Counted from the first letter of the stretch, positions 1 through 9,572 are shown. The stretch: 47,971 nucleotides of DNA from Actinomycetota bacterium (GCA_016213625.1 JACQZZ010000059.1:1-47971), one strand, 5' to 3'. Notes: generated by a model from the sequence alone, not told the origin. Numbers and translations are program-made.

Positions 1-248
1 CCCTCGGCCTTGGGCGCGGCGGCCTTCTTGGCGGCCGACTTCTTGACCGGCTTGGGCTCTTCGGGCTGCTCAGGGCGAGTGAGACCCTCCCGTTCGGCGC
101 GACGACGGAGACGATCGGCCTGCGCTTCGATGAGCGTGCTCGAGTGACTCTTCACCCCAACACCCATCACATCGCAGAGCGTCATCATCTCTGCATTCGT
201 CATCCCGAGCTCTTTGGCGAGCTCGTGCACCCTGAGATTCTTCGCCAA
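1..248 (-). CDS. infB: Translation initiation factor IF-2, N-terminal fragment
   Basis: IF-2 is the GTPase that places initiator tRNA on the 30S subunit. Only the first 82 or so codons are present; the gene runs off the left edge. The start chosen is TTG at 246-248, giving MAKNLRVHELAKELGMTNAE, which matches the small helical IF2_N module that opens most IF-2 proteins. After about residue 55 the sequence becomes a Lys/Ala/Pro/Glu-rich linker, as is usual before the G domain. The start lies 7 bases after the ylxR stop, and a purine-rich AAAGG lies inside the end of ylxR, so translation is probably coupled. The TTG start is inferred from family alignment; no ATG lies near. Confidence 0.88.
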   Translation of the reverse strand, partial: MAKNLRVHELAKELGMTNAEMMTLCDVMGVGVKSHSSTLIEAQADRLRRRAEREGLTRPEQPEEPKPVKKSAAKKAAAPKAE

Positions 249-255
249 ACCCTTG

Positions 256-600
256 TCAGCCTTTCGTTGGCGCCTTCACACCGGTGGAACCGGCAGTCGG
301 CAATTCTTCCATGTTGGTGATAACGGGTCCGAATGCGTTCTGCAACGCAGTCAGCACTCCTTCGAACTCCTGAGCGGGCACTGCCCGCCTCCATGCACGC
401 TCGAACGCCTTGCGGCGAATCGCGGTGTGCAGGCATGCAACCGAACACAACCACGCACCTCGGCCCGGAGCGACTCGGCTGACGGAAGGACCGTCGGGGC
501 CGAGCGCGCACCGCACCATGTCGTGCTGCGGCCGCTTGGAACGGCAGCCCACACAGGTGCGCAGCGGCGCTGCGATGGCATCAGGCGTCGCCGTCGTCAC
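256..600 (-). CDS. ylxR: YlxR family RNA-binding protein (DUF448)
   Basis: This is a small basic protein of about 114 residues in the nusA-infB operon. YlxR proteins bind RNA and have been linked to RNase P and to regulation. The family signature RTCVGCRSKRPQHDMVR is visible near residues 14-30, followed by PGRGAWLCSVACL, the second half of the DUF448 fold. I chose the GTG at 598-600, which overlaps the end of nusA by 20 bases and has GGAAG six bases upstream; a GTG one codon earlier is equally readable. The C-terminal 25 residues after the core are not recognisable. Its position between nusA and infB is the standard one, which supports the call. Confidence 0.85.
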   Translation of the reverse strand: MTTATPDAIAAPLRTCVGCRSKRPQHDMVRCALGPDGPSVSRVAPGRGAWLCSVACLHTAIRRKAFERAWRRAVPAQEFEGVLTALQNAFGPVITNMEELPTAGSTGVKAPTKG

Positions 601-1825
601 CACCTTCTTCCGCGACCTCGGTGGCTTCGGCGGGCGATTCCTCGCTCGACTCGGCGGCCGGGGCAGCTTCGTCCTCGGCCGGCGCAGCATCCGCCGCGTC
701 GGCCACTTCCGAGCCGGCCGAGGCGGCCTGCTCGTTCCACTGATCCTGGGTGAGCACGGTGCCGTCGGCAGCGTGCCATTCCATCGCGCCGGTGTCGGCG
801 TTCTGGACCCATTCACCCTCTTCATAGTCGCCCTCGTCGTCGAGGCCGTCGACCGGCTGGGTCTCGCCACGGATGTCGATGCGCACACCGGTGAGCCGGG
901 CGGCGAGGCGGGCGTTCTGGCCCTCCTTGCCGATGGCCAGGCTGAGCTGGTGGTCGGGCACGATGACGTCGGCCTGCGTGCCGTCGTCGCTGATGATGAC
1001 GTCCTTCACCTTCGCGGGCGAGAGCGCCTTGGCGACGAAGTCGGCCAGGTCCTCGCTGAAGGGAACGATGTCGATCTTCTCGCCGCGGAGTTCGTTGACG
1101 ACCATGCGGACGCGGCCACCACGGGCACCGACGCACGCGCCGACCGGATCGACGTTGTGGTCGTTGCTCCACACGGCGATCTTGGTGCGGTGACCTGGCT
1201 CACGAGCGCAGGCCTTGATCTCGACGATGCCGTCGGCGATCTCGGGGACCTCGAGCTCGAACAGTCGCTTGATGAGACCGGGGTGCGTACGGCTGACGAC
1301 GATCTGCGGGCCCTTGGCGGTCTTGCGGACCTCCACGATGTAGGCCTTCACACGGTCGCCAGGAGTGGGACGCTCGAACGGCACCTGCTCGGCCTTGGGC
1401 AGCAGGCTCTCGACCCGACCCAGGTCGAGCAGCGTGTACCGGTCGTCGGCCTGCTGGATGATGCCGGTGACGATGTCGCCCTCGCGGTTGGCGTACTCCT
1501 CGAACTTGCGGTCGCGCTCGGCCTCGCGGATCTTCTGGCTCATCACCTGACGGAAGGTCTGTGCCGCGATGCGACCCATCTCTTCGCGCTTGGGAGTGTC
1601 GTCGCGGGGGTTGACCCAGTTGCCGTCCTCGTCGACGTCGTACGCCGTGAACGAGAACTCCATCGTCTGCGGGTCGACCGAGACCTCCACCTCGTCGGCG
1701 GCGCCGGGTCGACGCTTGTACGCCAGCACGAGTGCATCGGCGAGCACCTGCAAGAGGGCGTCGACCGAGATGTTCTTCTCGTTGGCCAGCATCTTGATGG
1801 CTTCAGACATGTCCAAGTTGCTCAT
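581..1825 (-). CDS. nusA: Transcription termination/antitermination factor NusA
   Basis: NusA binds RNA polymerase and modulates pausing, termination and antitermination. The 414-residue protein has the expected order: polymerase-binding N-terminal domain (about 1-105), S1 domain (about 115-185, including DIVTGIIQQADDR), KH1 (VGARGG, about 232-237) and KH2 (AIGKEGQNARLA, about 305-316). The C-terminal 80 residues are very acidic and Ala/Glu-rich and replace the AR repeats of enterobacterial NusA; a shortened C terminus is common in Actinobacteria. The ATG at 1823-1825 overlaps the rimP stop as ATGA, so the two are translationally coupled. Confidence 0.97.
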   Translation of the reverse strand: MSNLDMSEAIKMLANEKNISVDALLQVLADALVLAYKRRPGAADEVEVSVDPQTMEFSFTAYDVDEDGNWVNPRDDTPKREEMGRIAAQTFRQVMSQKIREAERDRKFEEYANREGDIVTGIIQQADDRYTLLDLGRVESLLPKAEQVPFERPTPGDRVKAYIVEVRKTAKGPQIVVSRTHPGLIKRLFELEVPEIADGIVEIKACAREPGHRTKIAVWSNDHNVDPVGACVGARGGRVRMVVNELRGEKIDIVPFSEDLADFVAKALSPAKVKDVIISDDGTQADVIVPDHQLSLAIGKEGQNARLAARLTGVRIDIRGETQPVDGLDDEGDYEEGEWVQNADTGAMEWHAADGTVLTQDQWNEQAASAGSEVADAADAAPAEDEAAPAAESSEESPAEATEVAEEGGDDGDA

Positions 1826-2385
1826 GCTGAGGTTTCCTTCTTTGTCGCGGGCTTCTTGGAAGCAGGCTTCTTCTTCGGCGCTTCGCTGGGCTTCGGCGCC
1901 TTTTCCCAGATGAACACGGTCTTCGCCCGGTCGATCTGGGTGTAGGGAACGATGCGATCGACGAACGAGCCTTCGGCATCGAGTTCGTCGAGGCGAATGG
2001 TGGCCTCGGTGTCGGTGGCGGCCACGAGGACGCCCTGGAACCGGCGGGCGTCGTGGGTGGCGTCGCGCAGGCGCACCGAGACGGTCTTGCCCAGCTCGCG
2101 CTGGAAGTGGGCCGGAAGCCGAAGCTGGCGCTCGAGTCCAGGGCTGGTGACCTCGAGGGTGTAGTGCCCCGGCATGGGGTCGTCGTGATCGAGCTCGCGA
2201 GACAACAGGCGAGTGACCAGCGCGATGGATTCGAGGGTGACGCCGCCCTCGCTGCCAGGAGGCGTGTCGATGGTGATGCGCAGTACGCCACCGCGAAACT
2301 CCAGGTCGTAGAGGTCGAGCTTGAGGTCGGCGACGATGGGGGCGACGAGTGCGCGCACACGCTGCATGGGACCGCTGTCGCTCAT
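1822..2385 (-). CDS. rimP: Ribosome maturation factor RimP
   Basis: RimP helps assemble the 30S subunit. The 187-residue protein contains the RimP core: [17 protein letters not shown] near residues 15-30, [20 protein letters not shown] near residues 70-90, then the C-terminal Sm-like domain. The last 30 residues are a Lys/Ala/Pro-rich tail not needed for the fold. I chose the ATG at 2383-2385 because GAGGTGAAG lies just upstream; a longer reading frame upstream carries no conserved sequence. It is the first gene of the rimP-nusA-ylxR-infB operon, and its stop overlaps the nusA start. Confidence 0.95.
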   Translation of the reverse strand: MSDSGPMQRVRALVAPIVADLKLDLYDLEFRGGVLRITIDTPPGSEGGVTLESIALVTRLLSRELDHDDPMPGHYTLEVTSPGLERQLRLPAHFQRELGKTVSVRLRDATHDARRFQGVLVAATDTEATIRLDELDAEGSFVDRIVPYTQIDRAKTVFIWEKAPKPSEAPKKKPASKKPATKKETSA

Positions 2386-2440
2386 CGCTTCACCTCGCTT
2401 TCCAGTCGATTTCCAGCCCGAACCGGGCACCATCAGAGAA

Positions 2441-2472
2441 GAAGGCGTGGGCCCTGTGGGACCCACGCCTTC
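2441..2472 (-). promoter_or_regulatory. Strong leader hairpin of the rimP-nusA operon
   Basis: Perfect 11-bp inverted repeat GAAGGCGTGGG / CCCACGCCTTC with a 10-base loop, in the 209-base gap between rimP and proS. Read toward rimP, the stem is followed at once by TTCTTCTCT, a pyrimidine run like that of an intrinsic terminator, so it could act as an attenuator about 55 bases before the rimP start. A possible -10 element, TATGCT, lies upstream at 2500-2505 on the minus strand. NusA-encoding operons are known to be autoregulated in other bacteria; that this hairpin does the job here is inference. Confidence 0.55.
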
Positions 2473-2530
2473 GGTTCGTCGAACTTCAAAGACCGGTCAA
2501 GCATAGCGGACGACCGGTAGTGTTCGGCCT

Positions 2531-2547
2531 GCACCCGACCAGGGTGC
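2531..2547. repeat. Small inverted repeat before proS
   Basis: GCACCC, a 5-base loop, then GGGTGC: a perfect 6-bp hairpin about 48 bases upstream of proS. No terminator-like tract follows. Its role is unknown. Confidence 0.3.
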
Positions 2548-2594
2548 GAGTCCTTCGGCCGCGTGTCGGCCCTTTCACCAACGAGGTGTCCATC

Positions 2595-4361
2595 GTGCTC
2601 CGAATGTCGACGTTGTTCCTGCGCACGCTGCGCGAGGACCCCGCCGATGCGGAGGTGTCCAGCCACCGTCTGCTGGTCCGCGGCGGCTACATCCGCCGTG
2701 CGGCCCCCGGCGGCTTCACGTGGCTCCCCCTCGGCTGGATGGTGTACCGCAACGTCGAGCGCATCGTGCGCGAAGAGATGGACCGTGAGGGCTTCCAGGA
2801 AGTCCACTTCCCGGCCCTGCTCCCCCGCGAGCCCTACGAGGCCAGCGGCCGCTGGACCGACTACGGCGACAACCTTTTCCGCCTGAAGGACCGCCGCGGC
2901 GCCGACATGCTGCTGGCCCCCACCCACGAAGAGATGTTCACCCTGCTGGTGAAGGACCTGTACAGCAGCTACAAGGACCTGCCGCTGGTGATCTACCAGA
3001 TCCAGAACAAGTTCCGCGACGAGGCCCGGCCCCGCGCCGGCCTGTTGCGCGGCCGCGAGTTCACGATGAAGGACAGCTACAGCTTCGACATCGACGACGC
3101 CGGACTCGACGCCAGCTACGCCAAGCACCGCGTGGCGTACCAGCGCACGTTCGACCGCCTGGGCATGCCCTACGTCATCGTCTCGGCCATGAGCGGCGCG
3201 ATGGGCGGCTCGAAGAGCGAGGAATTCCTCGCACCCATGAGCGTGGGCGAGGACACCTACGTGCGGTGCACGTCGTGCGACTACGCCGCCAACACCGAAG
3301 CGGTCCAGGTGGCAGCACCCGCACCCATCGCGTTCGACGGTCTGCCCGCGGCGCAGGTGGTCGACACGCCCGACACGCCCACCATCCAGACCCTCGTCGA
3401 CCTGTTCAACGCCCGCGACGACCTGCGCCGCGCCGACCGCGGGTGGACCGCTGCCGACACGTTGAAGAACCTGGTCGTGAAGCTCAAGTACCCCGACGGC
3501 ACCATCACCCCGCTCGCCATCGGCGTGCCCGGCGACCGCGAGGTCGACATGAAGCGCCTCGAGGCGCAGGTGGCACCCGCCGAGATCGAACCGTTCAGCG
3601 AGGCCGACTTCGCGGCCAACCCGCACCTCGCCAAGGGCTACATCGGCCCCGGAGCGCTGGGCGAGGACAAGCCTGCCGGCATCCGCTTCGTGGTGGATCC
3701 GCGCATCGTCGACGGCACGGCCTGGATCACCGGCGCCGACGCACCGGGCCAGCACGTCATGCACCTCGTGGCCGGCCGCGACTTCACCGCCGACGGCACC
3801 ATCGAGGCCGCCGAGGTGCACGGCGGCGACCCCTGCCCCAAGTGCGGTTCGGCGCTCGAGATCGCTCGTGGCATCGAGATCGGCCACATCTTCCAGCTCG
3901 GCCGCAAGTACGCCGAGGCCCTCGGCCTCACCGTGCTCGACGAGAACGGCAAGACCCGCGTGGTCACGATGGGTTCGTACGGCATCGGCGTGTCTCGTGC
4001 CGTGGCCGCCATCGCGGAACTGAACTGCGACGACAAGGGCCTCGTGTGGCCCCGGGAAGTGGCGCCCGCCGACGTGCACATCGTGGCCACCGGCAAGCCC
4101 ACCGACCCCCAACTCCCGGCCGCCGAGGCCCTTGCCGCCGGGTGCGAGGCCGCGGGTCTGCGCGTGCTGCTCGACGACCGCATGGGCGTCTCGCCCGGCG
4201 TGAAGTTCAACGACGCCGAGCTGGTGGGCGTGCCCACCATCGTGGTGGTGGGCCGCGGCCTCGTCGATGGCGTGGTGGAAGTGAAGAACCGGCGCACCGG
4301 CGAGCGCACCGACGTGCCCCTCGCCGATGTCGTGGCTGCGCTCCGCGAACTCAACGCCTGA
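2595..4361 (+). CDS. proS: Prolyl-tRNA synthetase (bacterial type, with editing domain)
   Basis: Charges tRNA-Pro with proline. The roughly 588-residue length and presence of an inserted editing domain (about residues 230-390, including [13 protein letters not shown]) identify the bacterial ProS type. The class II motif 2 region is [20 protein letters not shown], motif 3 is [17 protein letters not shown], and the C-terminal HGTP anticodon-binding domain follows. I prefer the GTG start at 2595 over the ATG at 2604: a GAGG lies 8 bases upstream of the GTG, and related proteins have a few residues before the MSxLFLRTL block. The 3' end overlaps the convergent cyclase gene by 11 bases. Confidence 0.96.
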   Translation: MLRMSTLFLRTLREDPADAEVSSHRLLVRGGYIRRAAPGGFTWLPLGWMVYRNVERIVREEMDREGFQEVHFPALLPREPYEASGRWTDYGDNLFRLKDRRGADMLLAPTHEEMFTLLVKDLYSSYKDLPLVIYQIQNKFRDEARPRAGLLRGREFTMKDSYSFDIDDAGLDASYAKHRVAYQRTFDRLGMPYVIVSAMSGAMGGSKSEEFLAPMSVGEDTYVRCTSCDYAANTEAVQVAAPAPIAFDGLPAAQVVDTPDTPTIQTLVDLFNARDDLRRADRGWTAADTLKNLVVKLKYPDGTITPLAIGVPGDREVDMKRLEAQVAPAEIEPFSEADFAANPHLAKGYIGPGALGEDKPAGIRFVVDPRIVDGTAWITGADAPGQHVMHLVAGRDFTADGTIEAAEVHGGDPCPKCGSALEIARGIEIGHIFQLGRKYAEALGLTVLDENGKTRVVTMGSYGIGVSRAVAAIAELNCDDKGLVWPREVAPADVHIVATGKPTDPQLPAAEALAAGCEAAGLRVLLDDRMGVSPGVKFNDAELVGVPTIVVVGRGLVDGVVEVKNRRTGERTDVPLADVVAALRELNA

Positions 4362-7062
4362 GCGCGAGCTCCATCCGAGCAGTCGCCATCTGCACCGCTG
4401 CGAGCTGATCGAGGTCGGCGCCACGCGCTTCCCACCGCACCCACTCGCCAGGCGCAGCCGCAGCCTTTGCTCGCTCGAGGCACGCCGCGTCGTCTTGCGC
4501 TTCGGTGGGCAGCTGCGGCGCGTGCAGTTCGGTGAGCGTGGTGGCCCGATGGAGCATCGCCGCGTGCTCGGCGTCGCCCGCGTCCGCCAAACACAGCGCC
4601 GCCTGACGAACCGCCGACCACAGGTGCGAACGATGCCCTGCCCGACCCCACGTGTCGAACAGTTCACGCACGAGCATCATCGCGTCGGCCCAGCCACCGT
4701 GGCGACGACGGAGCGACGCGAGTCGGGTGGTGCACATCGCGCCGATCCACCCGTTCTCCACCGAGCGGGAGCGTTCCAGACCGTCCTCGTACAGCGCCTC
4801 GGCGTGCTCGGAATCGGTGGGTTCGACCGCCATGCCCTTGGCGAACAGCGCCCACGCGATGGTGGACGGGTTCTCGCTTCGACGCGCGGTCATCATCGCC
4901 GCGGAGGCCATCGACTGTGCCTGCTCGGGCCGACCGGCGAAGCTGTAGGCGAGGACGCGCAACACGTCGGCGTTCACCTGCCAGTAGGGGCTGGCCGAGT
5001 CCTTGGTGACGTCGAGCACCTCGGCCATCAACGCGCGTACATCGACGGCCATGCCTCCGTACTCGGCCGAGTTCATCAGCGCCATCCGCGCCGGCACCGA
5101 CCGTGTGGCGCCGGTGTCACGCTCGAGCCGCAATGATTCCTCGGCGAACGCCGCCGCCTTGGCGGGCTGCTCCCTCAACCAGTAGCCCATGGCGGTCACG
5201 CCGAGGACCATGGCGCGCAGCGGATGGTTCGCATCGGACCGGTCGGCCGCTGCCTCCCCCCAGTCGAAGATCTCCGACCGCATGCGCATGAACGCGAAGT
5301 CCCACAGCGCCGCGACGATGCGGACGGCGACGTCGGCGCCGTCGACCGACAACCCTCGTCCGTGCGCCGCGCGGAGATTGTCGAAGTCGAGTTCGATCTG
5401 CGACACCCACTTCGCCTCGTCGGGGCCGCGGAGTTCCTCCCCCGCTCGTTCGGCGACGTTGCAGTAGTGACGGAGGAACGCCGACCGCGCCGACGCCAGC
5501 TCTTCGGGGCGGCACCGGTGCTCGGCGAACGCGCGCACCGGCTCGAGCAGCCGGAAGCGGGTGCGGTCGCGGCGGGTCTCCGATGTGATGAGCGAACGGT
5601 CGACCAGCGACCGCAGCATCGTGAGGACCTCCGCGCCGTCGAGGGCCGGAGCTGCCACCGCGGCGAACGCCGCACGGTCGAACGAACCGGCGAACACCGA
5701 GCACCGGACGAACGCGTCGCGGCTCGCCGGGTCGAGGCGACCGAAGGCGAGCTCGAGTGCATCGACCACCGAACGGCGCCGGGTTCCCGAGCCGGTGACA
5801 CCGGGCAGCTCGCCCGCCTTCACCGCATCGAGGATGTCGAGCAGGGCCAGCGAGCCGGCGTTCGAGGCCGCGATCTCGATGGCCAGCGGCAGACCGTCGA
5901 CCGAACGACAGATCTGCTGCACCAAGAGGAGCGTGGCGGCCGAGTCATCGAAGTCGGCGCCGGCGCCGCGGGCGCGGTCGAAGAACAACTCCACGGCATC
6001 CGACCGGCCGGCGCCGACGTCGAGCGGCAGCAGTCGCGACACCTGTTCACCCTCGACGTCCAGCGGCTCGTGGCTGGTGGCGAGCACCTTGCAGCCGGCC
6101 GCCTCGAGGGTGATGGCGTGCACCAGTTCGCGCACGGCATCGGAGGCGTCCTCGCACGAGTCGAGCAGCAGCAACACCCGCTTGTCGCGCAGCCACTCCA
6201 CCACGCTCTCGTCCGCACTCCGCAGCGACCGACGCTCGACACCGAGCGACTTGGCCAGCGCGGCGCCCACCTGCGCCGGCGACACGCCGGTGAGCTCGGT
6301 CATGACGACACCATCCGTGAACGTCTCGCTGAGGAGCGACGCCACTTCCAGTGAGAGCCGGGTCTTGCCGATGCCGGCGATGCCGGCGATGCCGGTGATG
6401 GTGACCACCTGATGGCGTTGCAGTTCGCCGGCCACACGGTCCACGTCGGCGGCGCGACCGATGAACGAGGTGCGGGGCCTGGGCACCGACGTGGCCCGCC
6501 GCGCCGTGTCCCGCAATCCGTCGAAGTGCTCGAGCACCCCGACGCCGGTGACGCCGTAGACGCGGATGGGCTCGGCCACGTCGCGCAGATGGTGCAGGCC
6601 GAGGTCGATGAATTCGACGCCGGGTAGCCCGTCGCGACCGACCTCGGACATCGCGGCTCCCGACACCACCACCTGGCCGCCGTGGGCGAGGGCGTGCAGT
6701 CGGGAGGTGAAGTTCAGCGCCCACCCGTGGTGTTCACCTCCGCGCAGCAGCACATCGCCGCTGTGGATGCCCATACGAACCCGCAACGGCTCGACGTCGG
6801 GCCACTCGGTCTGCCCGAGACCGCGCTGCGCGGCCAGAGCGGCCCGCACGGCCGTCGCCGCACCGCGGAAGACGGCGATGATGCCGTCACCGGTGTGGCG
6901 GATGACGTCGCCGCCCGCGTCGCTGACGGCCTGGACGAGCACCTGGTCATGCAGGTCGAGTGCATCGAGCATCGCATCGGGGTACTGATCCCACATGCGG
7001 GTGCTGCTCTCGATGTCGGTGAACAGGAACGTGCGCCGAGAGGTGGAAGGTGGCGCGCTCAT
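4351..7062 (-). CDS. Adenylate/guanylate cyclase-AAA/NB-ARC ATPase regulator
   Basis: A 903-residue multidomain protein. Residues 10-175 form a class III nucleotide cyclase domain: metal-binding Asp16 in [10 protein letters not shown], Asp59 in HTGDGI, and the Asn...Arg pair in [11 protein letters not shown] are all present, so catalysis is plausible. A P-loop ATPase domain follows ([10 protein letters not shown] near 228-237, Walker [12 protein letters not shown] near 292-302), then a long helical, repeat-like C-terminal half. This architecture is common in Actinobacteria, where such proteins are usually called cyclase-domain transcriptional regulators or predicted ATPases; no DNA-binding domain is evident here. 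The ATG at 7060-7062 lies 8 bases after TACTGT, fitting a leaderless start. The P-loop contains a 9-bp triplication. Confidence 0.88.
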   Translation of the reverse strand: MSAPPSTSRRTFLFTDIESSTRMWDQYPDAMLDALDLHDQVLVQAVSDAGGDVIRHTGDGIIAVFRGAATAVRAALAAQRGLGQTEWPDVEPLRVRMGIHSGDVLLRGGEHHGWALNFTSRLHALAHGGQVVVSGAAMSEVGRDGLPGVEFIDLGLHHLRDVAEPIRVYGVTGVGVLEHFDGLRDTARRATSVPRPRTSFIGRAADVDRVAGELQRHQVVTITGIAGIAGIGKTRLSLEVASLLSETFTDGVVMTELTGVSPAQVGAALAKSLGVERRSLRSADESVVEWLRDKRVLLLLDSCEDASDAVRELVHAITLEAAGCKVLATSHEPLDVEGEQVSRLLPLDVGAGRSDAVELFFDRARGAGADFDDSAATLLLVQQICRSVDGLPLAIEIAASNAGSLALLDILDAVKAGELPGVTGSGTRRRSVVDALELAFGRLDPASRDAFVRCSVFAGSFDRAAFAAVAAPALDGAEVLTMLRSLVDRSLITSETRRDRTRFRLLEPVRAFAEHRCRPEELASARSAFLRHYCNVAERAGEELRGPDEAKWVSQIELDFDNLRAAHGRGLSVDGADVAVRIVAALWDFAFMRMRSEIFDWGEAAADRSDANHPLRAMVLGVTAMGYWLREQPAKAAAFAEESLRLERDTGATRSVPARMALMNSAEYGGMAVDVRALMAEVLDVTKDSASPYWQVNADVLRVLAYSFAGRPEQAQSMASAAMMTARRSENPSTIAWALFAKGMAVEPTDSEHAEALYEDGLERSRSVENGWIGAMCTTRLASLRRRHGGWADAMMLVRELFDTWGRAGHRSHLWSAVRQAALCLADAGDAEHAAMLHRATTLTELHAPQLPTEAQDDAACLERAKAAAAPGEWVRWEARGADLDQLAAVQMATARMELALRR

Positions 7063-7070
7063 CGGCACGC

Positions 7071-7076
7071 ACAGTA
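7071..7076 (-). promoter_or_regulatory. Probable -10 box, leaderless promoter of the cyclase gene
   Basis: TACTGT on the minus strand, 8 bases before the ATG. It fits the TANNNT-N6-10-start pattern seen at many genes here. No clear -35 box. Confidence 0.5.
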
Positions 7077-7167
7077 GTGGACTGCCGTTCAGGGTCGCCC
7101 CGGCGCGGGCGGTGCTCGTGACCTTGGTCCCTGGCACCACGCGCGCTGCTCCGGTGGGATGTGGACC

Positions 7168-7728
7168 ATGAAGCTGCTCCTCATCGAATCCACGCCTGGG
7201 AACGCCACCGCCATCGAGTCCGACCTCGTCGCCGAGGGGCACGAGGTGCTCACCTGCAACGACGAGCACGGCGGTCCGTGCCGCGGTGTGGAGCATCATG
7301 CCGACTGCCCGATGGAGCAGCACATCGACATGGCCATCGTCACCCGCACCCCTGGCAGCGCGCACACGCTCGCCGAGATGGGGTCGGTCTGCGCCGCTCG
7401 CCACCGCGTGCCGCTGGTGGAGGTCGACCCTGCCGATGTCGCTGACGACCTGCCCAGCGTCACGGTGGCCAACGCGCTCGCCTCACGCCGCGTCGAGGCC
7501 GGCTTCGCCGCCGCCATCCGCCAGGAGCTCGGCCGGGTGGCCGCCATCGTCGACGTGAGCCGCGAAATCGATCGCATCCACGTGACCGTGCAGGTGCCCG
7601 CCAGCGAAGGCACGCCCGCCAAGCTGTCGAACGTGGCCGATCGTGCCCGGGCCGCGGTGCGCGAGCACGACCAGTTCGTGAGGGTGGTCGACGTCGCGGT
7701 GGTGACCTACCCGGATCCCAACGAGTAG
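7168..7728 (+). CDS. Unknown protein with receiver-like N terminus and Cys/His cluster
   Basis: Not recognised. The 186-residue product begins MKLLLIESTPGN, then a helix and HEVLTCND, a beta-alpha-beta pattern like the start of response-regulator receivers, and later IDMAIV where a receiver would carry its third strand. Between these lies a Cys/His cluster (CNDEHGGPCRG, then HHADCPMEQH) that could bind metal or be redox active. The C-terminal third (IHVTVQVPASEGT to VVTYPDPNE) looks like a small alpha-beta domain. I chose the ATG at 7168 rather than 7159 because GGTGGG lies 9 bases upstream. It is transcribed divergently from the cyclase gene; a functional link is only inference. Confidence 0.7.
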   Translation: MKLLLIESTPGNATAIESDLVAEGHEVLTCNDEHGGPCRGVEHHADCPMEQHIDMAIVTRTPGSAHTLAEMGSVCAARHRVPLVEVDPADVADDLPSVTVANALASRRVEAGFAAAIRQELGRVAAIVDVSREIDRIHVTVQVPASEGTPAKLSNVADRARAAVREHDQFVRVVDVAVVTYPDPNE

Positions 7729-7743
7729 GTCAACCTCCACGCG

Positions 7744-8598
7744 TCAGCTGAAGCGCACCAAGCCCTGGTCGATGACCACGCGGTCGCCGACCGACGTGGT
7801 GAACACGGCCTCGCCCGCACCCGTCCGCCAGGCGCGCACGGTGAGTGCGTCGCCCGGGAGCACCGGCGACGAGAACCGGCCCTCGATGTGGTGGAACCTG
7901 GTGACGTCGTTGTCGCACAGCGCGCCGAGCAGCGCACGACCCGTGAAGCCGTAGGTGCACAGGCCGTGCAGGATCGGCCGGTCGAACCCACCGAGGGCGG
8001 CGAACGACGGATCGGTGTGCAGCGGGTTGCGGTCGCCCGACAGCCGGTAGACGAACGCCTGGTCGGGCGACGTCTGCAGGGTGATCTCGTGATCTGGTGC
8101 GGTGTCGGCCGGCGGTTCGTTCTGCGGACCGGAGGGCCCGCGGTCGCCACCCCAACCGCCTTCACCACGGATGAACACCGACGAACGGGTGGTCCACAGC
8201 GGCTCACCGGATGCGAGCTTCACCTCGTTCTCCATCACGACGACGGCGGCCTTGGTCTTGTCGTACATCGCCACCACCTTGTCCTGCACGGTCGCCTCGG
8301 CTTCCACCGGGATGGGGCGGTGCAACGTGATGGACTGCGAGCCGTGCACGAGCAACGCGAAGTTGAACGAGCCGATCTTGCTCATCGCGCTGGCACCAGG
8401 TGACTGCGTGCCCGAGCCAGCGACCACGGCGAACGTCGGGTACACCACCTGCTGGGTGTCCTTGGTGTTCTCCGTGGTGAACGGCAGGTCGGCCTGGCCG
8501 GCGCCGATGCCGACGGCGTAGAGGAGCGCGTCCTTCGAGTTCCACCGCATGGTGCGGAGGTCGCCGACGCTGCCGACTGCTTCAGGATCGAGTGCCAT
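7744..8598 (-). CDS. MaoC-like (type 2) enoyl-CoA hydratase
   Basis: Hydrates 2-enoyl-CoA to (R)-3-hydroxyacyl-CoA. The 284-residue protein has the double-hotdog layout of the hydratase 2 domain of eukaryotic MFE-2. The second hotdog carries the signature YRLSGDRNPLHTDPSFA (about residues 204-220), with the catalytic Asp and His, then GGFDRPILHGLCTYG. The first hotdog lacks this motif, as expected. GAGG precedes the ATG at 8596-8598. It lies 9 bases downstream of an SDR gene on the same strand, and the pair resembles a split MFE-2 enzyme for beta-oxidation of fatty acyl or steroid side-chain CoA thioesters. Substrate is not deducible. Confidence 0.9.
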   Translation of the reverse strand: MALDPEAVGSVGDLRTMRWNSKDALLYAVGIGAGQADLPFTTENTKDTQQVVYPTFAVVAGSGTQSPGASAMSKIGSFNFALLVHGSQSITLHRPIPVEAEATVQDKVVAMYDKTKAAVVVMENEVKLASGEPLWTTRSSVFIRGEGGWGGDRGPSGPQNEPPADTAPDHEITLQTSPDQAFVYRLSGDRNPLHTDPSFAALGGFDRPILHGLCTYGFTGRALLGALCDNDVTRFHHIEGRFSSPVLPGDALTVRAWRTGAGEAVFTTSVGDRVVIDQGLVRFS

Positions 8599-8607
8599 CG
8601 TGGGTCC

Positions 8608-9534
8608 TCACTTCTTCAGGGTGGTCTGGGGCCAGCCACCGGGGTCGCCGTTCATCCCGCTGTTCGGCCGGGCCTGTGCCAGCAGGTCGGCCACGACCGG
8701 ACCAAGCTGCGTGGGGTCGTCGATGGGTTGCGTGCGAGGGCCACGCACCCAACCTTCGGCGACGGCCAGTACCTGACCGCTCGCCTCGAACACGCGACCG
8801 GTCACGTCGGCGGACTGCTCGGACGCGAGCCAGGTGACGATGGGGGCGATCCACCGCGGCGAACGAGCCTCGCGCTCTTCGTCGGTCTCAGGCGCCGGCC
8901 CGAGGCCTTCGGTCATGCGGGTGAGGGCCACCGGGCCCACCGCGTTGACCGTGACGCCATAGCGAGAGAGTTCGAGCGCAGCGATGTTCGTGAACGCCGC
9001 GATGCCGGCCTTGGCGGCGCCGTAGTTGGTCTGGCCCGGGTTGCCGTAGATGCCGCTGACCGACGTGGTGTTGATGATGCGGCCGGAGACCGGCTTGCCG
9101 GCCTTGCTCTGCTCGCGCCAGTAGGCGGCGGCCCAACGACTGGGGGCGAACGTGCCCTTGAGGTGCACGTTGATGACGGCGTCCCACTCCTCCTCGGTCA
9201 TGTTGACGAGGACGCGGTCGCGCAGGATGCCGGCGTTGTTGACCACCGCGTGGAGATCACCGAACGTCTCGACGGCCGTGTTGATGAGGCGCTGTGCGCC
9301 CTCCCACGACGACACGCTGTCGCCGTTGGCGACGGCCTCGCCACCCATGGCCTTGATCTCCTCCACCACCTGCTGTGCGGGCGAGAGGTCGCCACCCGAG
9401 CCGTCGACGTTGCCGCCCAGGTCGTTCACGACCACCTTCGCGCCGTGGTACGCCAGGCTCAACGCGTGCTCACGGCCGATGCCGCGGCCGGCGCCGGTGA
9501 CGATGGCCACGCGGCCTTCACACAGTCTGCTCAT
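8608..9534 (-). CDS. SDR family 3-hydroxyacyl-CoA dehydrogenase-like protein
   Basis: An NAD(P)-dependent short-chain dehydrogenase of 308 residues. The cofactor motif TGAGRGIG is at about 13-20, NNAG at about 92-95, the catalytic Ser in TTSVSG and the YGAAK motif follow. The N-terminal block GAKVVVNDLGG with a long insert is typical of the dehydrogenase part of MFE-2 and its actinobacterial relatives, which oxidise (R)-3-hydroxyacyl-CoA. It is translated from ATG at 9532-9534 behind GGAGG and is followed after 9 bases by the MaoC hydratase, so the two enzymes would catalyse consecutive steps. Confidence 0.9.
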   Translation of the reverse strand: MSRLCEGRVAIVTGAGRGIGREHALSLAYHGAKVVVNDLGGNVDGSGGDLSPAQQVVEEIKAMGGEAVANGDSVSSWEGAQRLINTAVETFGDLHAVVNNAGILRDRVLVNMTEEEWDAVINVHLKGTFAPSRWAAAYWREQSKAGKPVSGRIINTTSVSGIYGNPGQTNYGAAKAGIAAFTNIAALELSRYGVTVNAVGPVALTRMTEGLGPAPETDEEREARSPRWIAPIVTWLASEQSADVTGRVFEASGQVLAVAEGWVRGPRTQPIDDPTQLGPVVADLLAQARPNSGMNGDPGGWPQTTLKK

Positions 9535-9572
9535 TTCGATCCTCCGAGATCACGGGAGGCGACGTCCCCCCA

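Noticed and set aside
2433..4667. A 744-codon open frame antisense to proS
   Set aside because: Same artefact; His/Val/Gly-rich product without domains, opposite a certain prolyl-tRNA synthetase.
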